27,996 nucleotides of DNA from DASYRM01 sp036004405 (GTDB lineage: Bacteria > Acidobacteriota > Vicinamibacteria > Vicinamibacterales > UBA2999): assembly GCA_036004405.1 (NCBI GenBank), contig DASYRM010000085.1, positions 1 to 27,996 on the forward strand. The letters are read 5' to 3'. The position numbers and the translations under genes were made by a program. The notes below the pieces were generated by a model. It was not told where the DNA came from. It ran no database searches and saw only the letters and a program-made list of their open reading frames with translations. Of this stretch, positions 6,800 to 13,358 are shown piece after piece (the first letter of the stretch is position 1; each line of letters opens with the position of its first letter).

Positions 6800-7132
6800 A
6801 CTTCTTCACCCCCTCGAACAGATCACTCGCCGTCGAAGCCTCTTCTTCGACGGCGTTCGTGTTTACACGACCGCACCGCGGATCGCGCGGGAAAAGCGAC
6901 CAATGTCCCCCGCCGCGCCGACAAGATCGCCGAGACCGAATCGTAAGTCGTTAGAAACAGGCGGCTTGTAGCCTGAGAGCGGCTGGCTGTCCGCTTGCCC
7001 TCTTGGAGGGCAGGTTCCTGGCTCCTAAAGGGAAGCAGGGCCCGTCCGGCGCCCAACGCGAAATTGCATCAGGCTGCCACACGGGCCCTCCTTCCCATCC
7101 CCACCGCCACAGGCGAGAATCGATCACCTCGC
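6800..7132. other. Non-coding spacer between tRNA-Ala and the PHP gene
   Basis: There is no convincing gene in this 333-nt stretch. It holds the tRNA terminator hairpin, a 7-bp hairpin TGCCCTC/GAGGGCA (6996-7002 and 7006-7012) and an 8-bp inverted repeat GGGCCCGT/ACGGGCCC (7038-7045 and 7081-7088). Open frames across it are short and unlike proteins. The latter two repeats lie just upstream of, or within, the uncertain 5' end of the PHP gene and may be leader structures. No remnant of a PolX helix-hairpin-helix region is apparent. Confidence 0.5.
6829..6854 (+). terminator. Hairpin downstream of tRNA-Ala
   Basis: The perfect 10-bp arms GCCGTCGAAG (6829-6838) and CTTCGACGGC (6845-6854) surround a 6-nt loop, 30 nt after the tRNA 3' end. 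The following sequence, GTTCGTGTTT, is only moderately T-rich. It is a probable tRNA transcription terminator. Confidence 0.6.
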
Positions 7133-8413
7133 TTGCGACTCACCCGCCTGTCCCTCGGTCGCGCCCACGCCCTGGCCACTTCGATCGCGCAGCACGTGCA
7201 GCGCGCAGGTCTCCCCGTCGTGTCGCTGGTTCCGCTCGGCAGCCTGCGGCGCTTCGCCGCCGAGATCGGCGACGTCGCGCTGCTCGCCGTCGCCACGCAG
7301 GATCGACAGACCGACGTGCTCGACGGCCTGGCGAGCCTCAGCTCGTCGGTCAGCGTGCTGCGACGCACCGAGAAGTCGATCGCGCTCAGCACCGACAAAG
7401 GCCCGGTGGCGATCCACCTCGCTCCGCCGCAGGATGCCGGCGCCGCACTGCTCTGGCATACCGGCAGCCGCAAGCACACCGACGGGATGCGCGCCCGCGC
7501 GAGCTCGCGCGGCTACGACTTCGTGGACGGCCGGCTCCACCGCGCAGGCGTGCGCGTGGACACGCCGACCGAAGACGTCATCTACACACGGCTCGAGCTG
7601 CCCTACATCCCGCCTGAACTGCGCGAGGACGGCACCGAGATTGCGGAGGCCGAACGCAACGGCCTGCCGCAGCTCGTGGCGATGCCGCACATCCGCGGCG
7701 ACCTGCACTCGCACACCATCTGGAGCGACGGGCGCGACACCACCGAACGCATGGTGCAGGCCGCGCGCGGTCTGGGCTACAGCTACTTCGCCATCACCGA
7801 TCACTCGGAGCGGGCCTTGGCGTCGCGGACGCTGACGGTGGCCGACGTGCCCAAACAGCGAGCCGAGATCCAGTCGATCCGGAAGAAGGTGACGGGCATC
7901 GAGGTGCTTCATGGCGTCGAGGTGGACATCCTCCACGACGGCACGCTCGACTTCCCCGATGACGTGTTGCAAGGGTTCGACCTCGTCCTCGCGTCGCTGC
8001 ACGACGACGGCGGCCACGACCGCGTACGGCTCACCGAGCGCTACCTGAGCGCCATGCGCCACCCGCTGGTCAACATCATCACGCACCCCACCAACCGATC
8101 CCCCGGCGCGCGGGCGGGCTACGACCTCGACTTCGATCGGCTGTTCGGGGCCGCCGTCGAGACCGGCACGGCCATGGAGGTGGACGGCGCGCCCGGGCAC
8201 CTCGACATGGACGGCGCGGTGGCCCGGCAGGCGGTGGCGCGTGGCGTGACGGTAGTGGTGGACAGCGACTGCCACCGCGCGGAGAACCTGGCGCGCCAGA
8301 TGGAATTCGGCGTCGGGACGGCCCGCCGCGGCTGGCTCGAGCCGCGGCACGTCCTGAACACGAAGGGCGTCGAAGAGATCCGCGCCTTCGTGGCCCGCAA
8401 GCGCGGCCGCTGA
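7133..8413 (+). CDS. PHP-domain protein with degenerate PolX-like nucleotidyltransferase domain
   Basis: About 426 residues resembling the C-terminal two thirds of the PolX encoded at 19413-21137. The palm-like part retains GSLRR but reads GDVAL where PolX has GDIDV, and AIHL where PolX has QVDL, so the second and third metal-binding Asp of the polymerase site are gone. The N-terminal helix-hairpin-helix region is absent. The PHP part is intact: RGDLHSHTIWSDGRDT, FAITDHSER, GVEVDILHDG, ASLHDD, ITHPTN and VVDSDCH keep the expected His, Asp and Glu metal ligands. It is predicted to be a metal-dependent phosphoesterase or nuclease without polymerase activity. The start is uncertain: TTG 7133 is preferred because similarity begins there; TTG 7064 or 6995 add residues of non-coding character. 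Confidence 0.85.
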   Translation: MRLTRLSLGRAHALATSIAQHVQRAGLPVVSLVPLGSLRRFAAEIGDVALLAVATQDRQTDVLDGLASLSSSVSVLRRTEKSIALSTDKGPVAIHLAPPQDAGAALLWHTGSRKHTDGMRARASSRGYDFVDGRLHRAGVRVDTPTEDVIYTRLELPYIPPELREDGTEIAEAERNGLPQLVAMPHIRGDLHSHTIWSDGRDTTERMVQAARGLGYSYFAITDHSERALASRTLTVADVPKQRAEIQSIRKKVTGIEVLHGVEVDILHDGTLDFPDDVLQGFDLVLASLHDDGGHDRVRLTERYLSAMRHPLVNIITHPTNRSPGARAGYDLDFDRLFGAAVETGTAMEVDGAPGHLDMDGAVARQAVARGVTVVVDSDCHRAENLARQMEFGVGTARRGWLEPRHVLNTKGVEEIRAFVARKRGR

Positions 8414-8461
8414 GCCGGCCGGGCAGTCCGGGCGGCAGCCAAAATGCTAAGGTTGGGGCGT

Positions 8462-9139
8462 ATGCGCCTTGGCGTCACCGCACTGTTGCTTGCCGGCCAC
8501 ATTCTCGGGGCTCACGTGTGGCTCGAGGCACAGAACGCCGCGCCGGCTGCGCCCGGCGCCGACGCCCTGGCGCGCGCGCTGCAGCAGCGCTATCAGACGA
8601 TCAAGGACTTCTCGGCGGACTTCGTCCACACCTACCGCGGCGGCGTGCTGCGCACGCAGACGCGCGAGCGCGGCACGGTGAAGATCAAGAAGCCGGGCAA
8701 GATGCGCTGGGTCTACACTGCACCCGAACAGAAGGAGTTCGTGTCGGACGGCGTGAAGATCTACTCGCACATCCCGCAGGACCGTCAGGTCCTGGTGTCT
8801 GACGTGCCGCCCGACAGCGACGCGAGCACGCCGGCGATGTTCCTGTCGGGCAAGGGCGACATCGCGCGGGACTTCACCGCGTCGTTGGTCGAGAGCCCGG
8901 TTCCCGACTCCGTCGGCCTGAAGCTCACGCCCAAACGGCCCGAGGCGCAGTACGACTACTTCATCGTCGCCACCACGCAGCCGGGGCTCCAGATCCGCGC
9001 CCTGGCCACCCACGACCGCCAGGGGGGCGACTCCGTCATAGCCTTCATGAACCTAAAGGAAAATCAGGGCATTCCCGATAAGGAGTTCGCGTTCCGTATA
9101 CCCAAAGGCGCTGATGTCATCACCAATACCGGTAACTGA
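8462..9139 (+). CDS. lolA: LolA-like outer-membrane lipoprotein carrier
   Basis: A 225-residue periplasmic protein with an N-terminal signal peptide (hydrophobic LGVTALLLAGHILGAHV). The body matches LolA: an FSADFVHTYRGG strand, GTVKIKKPGKMRWVYTAPEQ (the conserved RPGxMRWxY-type hydrophobic-cavity strand), KEFVSDGVKIYSH, and a C-terminal half ending in strands such as EFAFRIPKGADV. LolA shuttles lipoproteins from the inner-membrane LolCDE exporter to the outer membrane. ATG 8462 is chosen, with AAGG at 8449-8452 as SD; an ATG at 8444 would add six residues. The 3' end overlaps the next gene, a lipoprotein secretin, by 26 nt, so the carrier and a probable client are translationally coupled. 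Confidence 0.88.
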   Translation: MRLGVTALLLAGHILGAHVWLEAQNAAPAAPGADALARALQQRYQTIKDFSADFVHTYRGGVLRTQTRERGTVKIKKPGKMRWVYTAPEQKEFVSDGVKIYSHIPQDRQVLVSDVPPDSDASTPAMFLSGKGDIARDFTASLVESPVPDSVGLKLTPKRPEAQYDYFIVATTQPGLQIRALATHDRQGGDSVIAFMNLKENQGIPDKEFAFRIPKGADVITNTGN

Positions 9140-10958
9140 CAGATCCGCCAGGGTTTTGGCGGCTACCCTGGCGATCGCCCTCCTGGCGGCGGGGTGCGTC
9201 ACCACAGGTATGCGCGCCGGCCAGCTGGCCGAGCAGAGCCAGGACTACGACCGCGCCGTCGTCGAATACACCAAGGTTCTCAAGGAGCACCCGGACAACC
9301 GGGAGGCCAGCCTGTCGCTGGATCGGGCCAAGCTGCGCGCCTCGCTGGAGCACTACAACCGCGGGCTGCGCCTTCGCAACGGCGGCCGCCTCGACGAAGC
9401 GCTCGTGGAGCTGCAGATTGCGTCGGAGCTGAACCCGGCAGGCGGCGACGTCGAAGAGGCCCTCACGGGCGTCCGCTCACAGCTGCGCACCAAGGTGGCC
9501 GTCACCCGTGAAGGCAAGACGCAGCTCGAGACGCTCATCGAGCGGTCGCGCGATCTGCCGCCGCTCGGCATCGACCTCCCCGCCGACGCCAAGGTGCCGG
9601 CGGCGATCTCATTCGGCCCCAACGCCAGCGCTCGTGACGTCTTCACCGCGCTCGGCCGATTCTCGAACGTCAACGTGGTGTTCGATTCGACCTACCGCGA
9701 TCAGCCGGTGACGATCGACCTGCGCAACAGCACGCTGGAGTCGGCGCTGCAGGCCGTGGCGGCGTCGACGCGCAACTTCTACCGCGTCACCGCGCAGCGC
9801 ACCATCACCGTGATCCCCGACACGCCGGCCAAGCGCCGCGAGTACGAGGAAGAGGTCGTCCGCACGTTCTTCCTGAGCAACGCCGACCTCAAGGAAACGA
9901 TGGACCTGCTGCGGATCGTGGTCGATCTGCGCCGCGTGGCCACCACCACCGCCACCAACGCCATCACCATCAAGGACACGCCGGAACGGATTGCCGCGGC
10001 GTCACGCATCATCACCGCCATCGACAAGGCGCGGCCCGAAGTGGTCATCGACGTGGAGCTGCTCGAAGTCGATCGCACGCGCCTCCGCGAATACGGCCTG
10101 CAGGTGGCCTCGCCGGGCGACCCGGCGCCGATCGGGATCGACGGCGCCGCGTCCATCAACCGCGACGGCTTGACGCTGCGCGACCTGCGCAGCCTGTCGC
10201 AGTCGGATCTGATCCTCACCAACCTGCCTGGGCTGTACTACAAGCTGCTCAAGGCCGATCACAACACACGCACGCTGGCCAACCCGCAGCTGCGGACTTC
10301 GGAGGGCATCGCGGCGCAGGCCAAGTTCGGCGAGCGGGTGCCGGTGCCGGTCTCCACCTTCACGCCGATTGCCACCGGCGGCGTCGCGCAACAGCCGATC
10401 ACCTCGTTCAACTACGAGAACGTCGGCGTCAACATCGACATCACGCCGCGCACGCACCACGACGATCAGGTGACGCTGGCCATCAAGGTAGTGGTCAGCA
10501 GCATCTCGGGCACCGGTTTTGGTGGGCTGCCCACGTTCGGCAACCGCGAGATCAGTACGGTCATCCGGCTGAAGGACGGCGAGACGAACCTGCTCGCCGG
10601 TCTGATTCGCGACGACGAACGGCGCACGGTCGAAGGGGTGCCCGGGCTGATCGATCTGCCGCTGGTGGGAAAGCTGTTCGCGCACTCGAAGCGGGAGACG
10701 CAGGAAACCGACATCGTCCTGACGCTGACGCCACGCCTGGTGCGCGTGCTGGATCTGAGCGAGACCGACGTGCGTGCCTTCAAGGTGGGACGTGACGGCG
10801 ACGGCGGCGGCCCGATCGAGCTGCCGATTCCGGCGGCGCTGCCGCCTCCTGCCGTACCGCCGGCGGCCGCTCCGACGGGTGCCGCGCCAGCCGGCGCGCA
10901 GCCAGGCGGTGCAGGTGCGGCGCCGATCCTGCCGCCCACTCCCCCGCCGGGCAAGTAA
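9114..10958 (+). CDS. TPR-containing secretin (GspD/PilQ superfamily) lipoprotein
   Basis: A 614-residue outer-membrane secretin, the ring pore of type II secretion or type IV pili. Order: signal peptide with lipobox LAAGC (acylated Cys28); about 100 residues of TPR-like helices (YDRAVVEYTKVLKEHPDN, LDEALVELQIASELNP); an N0/STN-like domain (VFTALGRFSNVNVVFDSTY, about 175-230); an N1-type domain ending VEVDRTRLREYG; then the secretin beta-domain with VPVPVSTFTP, ENVGVNIDITPR and the signature GVPGLIDLPLVGKLF. The last 60 residues are Pro/Ala/Gly-rich. TPRs fused to a lipidated secretin hint at self-piloting to the outer membrane. ATG 9114 has AAAGG at 9104-9108. No gspE, gspF or pil genes are in the window, so T2SS versus T4P cannot be decided. 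Confidence 0.9.
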   Translation: MSSPIPVTDRSARVLAATLAIALLAAGCVTTGMRAGQLAEQSQDYDRAVVEYTKVLKEHPDNREASLSLDRAKLRASLEHYNRGLRLRNGGRLDEALVELQIASELNPAGGDVEEALTGVRSQLRTKVAVTREGKTQLETLIERSRDLPPLGIDLPADAKVPAAISFGPNASARDVFTALGRFSNVNVVFDSTYRDQPVTIDLRNSTLESALQAVAASTRNFYRVTAQRTITVIPDTPAKRREYEEEVVRTFFLSNADLKETMDLLRIVVDLRRVATTTATNAITIKDTPERIAAASRIITAIDKARPEVVIDVELLEVDRTRLREYGLQVASPGDPAPIGIDGAASINRDGLTLRDLRSLSQSDLILTNLPGLYYKLLKADHNTRTLANPQLRTSEGIAAQAKFGERVPVPVSTFTPIATGGVAQQPITSFNYENVGVNIDITPRTHHDDQVTLAIKVVVSSISGTGFGGLPTFGNREISTVIRLKDGETNLLAGLIRDDERRTVEGVPGLIDLPLVGKLFAHSKRETQETDIVLTLTPRLVRVLDLSETDVRAFKVGRDGDGGGPIELPIPAALPPPAVPPAAAPTGAAPAGAQPGGAGAAPILPPTPPPGK

Positions 10959-10993
10959 CGGGCCGCCTGAAGGCAAGTAACGGGCCGCCTGAA
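10950..10993 (+). repeat. 22-bp perfect tandem duplication across the secretin stop
   Basis: Positions 10950-10971 and 10972-10993 are identical 22-mers beginning GGCAAGTAAC. Each contains the TAA stop and the left arm of the adjacent palindrome, so the secretin stop (10956-10958) is followed by a second copy of Gly-Lys-stop. It looks like a recent replication-slippage duplication. Confidence 0.85.
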
Positions 10994-11005
10994 GGCGGCC
11001 CCTAC
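10982..11005 (-). repeat. GTAG-type palindrome, copy 2; shared terminator of secretin and murA
   Basis: The arms GGGCCGCC (10982-10989) and GGCGGCCC (10994-11001) surround TGAA. Read on the minus strand it begins GTAG at 11005-11002, and that TAG is the murA stop. The two convergent operons end here, so the stem can act on both transcripts. There is no strong T run on either strand. Confidence 0.7.
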
Positions 11006-12261
11006 TCCTCTTTCACGACTCGCGCGCCCAGGCCTCGGAGCCGATCCACGAGCTGTCCGTAGCCGCGCTCGACCGTCTCGAGCGGCGTGACGCGGCTCAA
11101 CCCCTCGGCCGCGAGCCCGGCGGCGATCAGCGACATCCCGGAGCGCAGATCGCGGCTGTCGAGCGTGCGGCCGCCGCGCAGCGCCGTCGGGCCGGTCACG
11201 ATGATCCGGTGCGCGTCGGCCAGGAACATGTCGGCGCCCATCCCGCTCAACTGCTCGAGCGCGAACAGACGCAGCTCGTACATCCAGTCGTGCACGAGCG
11301 TGCGCCCTTCGGCCTGCGTCGCCAGCACGGTGACCAGGCTGACCAGGTCGCTCGGGAACGACGGCCAGAGCCCGGTCGTGATGCGGCGGGCGGCCTTGAG
11401 CTTGGACGGCTTGACGGTGAAGACCCCGTCGCGCATGCCGCACTCGACGTTCATGCGCTGCAGCACCGCTGCCACCACCTCGATGTCGCGCTCCTGCACG
11501 CCGTCGATCGCCATCTCACCGCCGGTGATCACACCGACGACCGCCCAGCTCCCCGCCTCGATGTAGTCGCCACCCAGGGAATGGGCGGCGCCTCGCAACC
11601 GCGGCACGCCCTCAGTGCGGATCGTCGACGAGCCGATGCCGGTCACGCCGGCGCCCATCTTGGAAAGGAACTGACACAGCTCGACGACGTGCGGCTCCGT
11701 GGCGGCATGGCGAATCTCGGTGACGCCATCCGCCAGCGCCGCCGCAAGCAGTGCCGTCTCCGTGCCGGTGACCGACGCTTCATAGAGATACATCGACGCG
11801 CCCTTCAACCCGTCGGGCGCCTCGAGCATGTGATCCGGACCGTCGCCCTGCCGTGCGCCCAGGCGCCGCAGCGCCTCCATGTGGGTGCCGATGGTGCGGC
11901 GCGCGGGGAAATCGCCCCCGGGCGGCGCGATGTGTGCCTGGCCGGTGCGCGCCAGGAGCGGGCCGAGCAGCAGCACCGACCCCCGCAGGCGGCCGACCAG
12001 CGCCCGGTCGGGCGCGTGCGTCTTCAGCGTCTTCGTGCGGATCTTCATCGTGGTCGTGCCGATGCCCTCGACCTCGGCACCCAGGTCCACGAGCAGCCGC
12101 GCCATCACCTCCACGTCGCCGATGCGCGGGACGTTGGTGAGCACGCATTCGTCCTCGGTGAGGAGGCAGGCCGCCAGCAGCGGCAGCGCGGCGTTCTTGT
12201 TGCCTTCCACGGCCACCCGGCCCTCGAGTCGGGTCCCGCCTTCGATGAGGAGTGTCGACAT
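11002..12261 (-). CDS. murA: UDP-N-acetylglucosamine 1-carboxyvinyltransferase, Asp-type
   Basis: MurA (419 aa) transfers enolpyruvate from PEP to UDP-GlcNAc, the first committed step of peptidoglycan synthesis in the cytoplasm. Seen: VEGNKNAALPLLAA (K22, N23), LVGRLRGSVLLLGPLLAR, the active-site loop PPGGDFPARRTIGTHMEAL, YIEAGSWAVVG, WPSFPSDLVSLVTVLATQAEG (catalytic Asp) and SRDLRSGMSLIAAGLAAEG. In the loop the usual nucleophilic Cys (E. coli Cys115) is Asp117, as in mycobacterial MurA, which is fosfomycin-insensitive. ATG 12261 overlaps the murB stop as TGATG, so it is translationally coupled. It is the last gene of the operon; its stop lies in a GTAG palindrome. Upstream in-frame extension runs into murB and is rejected. 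Confidence 0.95.
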   Translation of the reverse strand: MSTLLIEGGTRLEGRVAVEGNKNAALPLLAACLLTEDECVLTNVPRIGDVEVMARLLVDLGAEVEGIGTTTMKIRTKTLKTHAPDRALVGRLRGSVLLLGPLLARTGQAHIAPPGGDFPARRTIGTHMEALRRLGARQGDGPDHMLEAPDGLKGASMYLYEASVTGTETALLAAALADGVTEIRHAATEPHVVELCQFLSKMGAGVTGIGSSTIRTEGVPRLRGAAHSLGGDYIEAGSWAVVGVITGGEMAIDGVQERDIEVVAAVLQRMNVECGMRDGVFTVKPSKLKAARRITTGLWPSFPSDLVSLVTVLATQAEGRTLVHDWMYELRLFALEQLSGMGADMFLADAHRIIVTGPTALRGGRTLDSRDLRSGMSLIAAGLAAEGLSRVTPLETVERGYGQLVDRLRGLGARVVKEE

Positions 12262-13358
12262 CAGTCCTGCGCCCCCATTAGATACTCCATGTCCGGCTCG
12301 ACGTCGCTGCCGGCGAACCCGAGCAGCACCGGCTCCGGACGCAGGCGCACGCCGAAGAGCGCCTCTACCCGCCGCGCGACGCGGCTGGCGAACCGGATCA
12401 CGTCGGCCGCCGTGGCCCCGTCGCGCGTCACGATAGCCAGCGTGTGCTTCGACGACAGCCCCACCGCGCCTTCCCGTGTTCCCCTGGCAAAGCCGGCCCG
12501 CTCGATGAGCCACGCCGCCGGCACCTTCACCCGGCCGCCGGCCTGCGGAAACATCGGCGGGGCAGCGCCGGCTCGCGCCGCCACCCGCTCCGCCTCGCTC
12601 GCGCCGATCAGCGGATTGGTGAAGAAGGATCCCACGCTGCGCGTATCAGGATCGGCGGCGTCGATCACCATCGCCTTGCGCCGCCGGATCTCGAGCACCA
12701 CCGCACGTACGTCCGAGACGGACGGGTGCGACACCCCATGGCGCGCCAGCGCCGTGGCGACGTCGGCATAGGTCATGGTCGGCGGCCCTTTCTGAAGCCG
12801 GAACCGCACCTCACACACCACGAAGCGGCCGGCATCGCGGGCCTTGAAGCGGCTCGTGCGATAGGCAAAGCCGCAGTCGGCGGCTGGAAGCACCACGGTG
12901 ACGCCGGCGGCGGTGTCGAACGCCGTGACCTGCTCGATCACGCCTGCCACGTCCTGCCCGTAGGCGCCCACGTTCTGGATCGGGGTGCCGCCCGTCAGGC
13001 CGGGGATGCCCGACAGGCATTCCAGCCCGGCGCCGCCGCGCGCCACCGCCGCTTCCACCACCGAGTCCCACGGCTCCCCCGCGGCTGCGGTCACCCGGAG
13101 CGTCTCGCCATCCTCGACCATCGCCAGGCCGCGGGGCTGCACCGCCACGACGAGCGCGTCCAGACCGGCGTCCGACACCACGACGTTGGTGCCGCCGCCG
13201 AGCACCACCATCGGCACACCGTGCGCCCGGCTCCAGGCATGCGCGGCCGCGACATCCTCGGCGGACGAGGCGACGGTGAACCAGCGCGCCGGACCACCCA
13301 CGCGCAGCGAACTGCGTGGCGCCAGCGCTACGCCTGTCTGGATCGCGGGCTCAGGCAT
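12261..13358 (-). CDS. murB: UDP-N-acetylmuramate dehydrogenase (UDP-N-acetylenolpyruvoylglucosamine reductase)
   Basis: MurB (365 aa), an FAD enzyme that reduces UDP-GlcNAc-enolpyruvate to UDP-MurNAc with NADPH. Seen: SSLRVGGPARWF and VLGGGTNVVVSDAGLDALVV (FAD binding), AGLECLSGIPGLTGGTPIQN with VGAYGQDV, FAYRTSRFK (R167, equivalent of E. coli Arg159), SVGSFFTNP (S244, the proton-donor Ser229 equivalent) and RPEPVLLG (E342). The NVGAYG and YR-loop features and length make it type I. ATG 13358 overlaps the pxpBC stop by 8 nt; GTG 13367 would add three residues. Together with murA it supplies UDP-MurNAc, which is also the end point of the recycling enzymes upstream in the same operon. Confidence 0.95.
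   Translation of the reverse strand: MPEPAIQTGVALAPRSSLRVGGPARWFTVASSAEDVAAAHAWSRAHGVPMVVLGGGTNVVVSDAGLDALVVAVQPRGLAMVEDGETLRVTAAAGEPWDSVVEAAVARGGAGLECLSGIPGLTGGTPIQNVGAYGQDVAGVIEQVTAFDTAAGVTVVLPAADCGFAYRTSRFKARDAGRFVVCEVRFRLQKGPPTMTYADVATALARHGVSHPSVSDVRAVVLEIRRRKAMVIDAADPDTRSVGSFFTNPLIGASEAERVAARAGAAPPMFPQAGGRVKVPAAWLIERAGFARGTREGAVGLSSKHTLAIVTRDGATAADVIRFASRVARRVEALFGVRLRPEPVLLGFAGSDVEPDMEYLMGAQD

Noticed and set aside
11209..12771. 520-codon open frame on the plus strand opposite murA and murB
   Set aside because: Its translation is Arg/His/Ala-rich with no motif. It is the antisense shadow of murA and murB, whose conserved motifs are continuous; such shadows are expected at this GC content.
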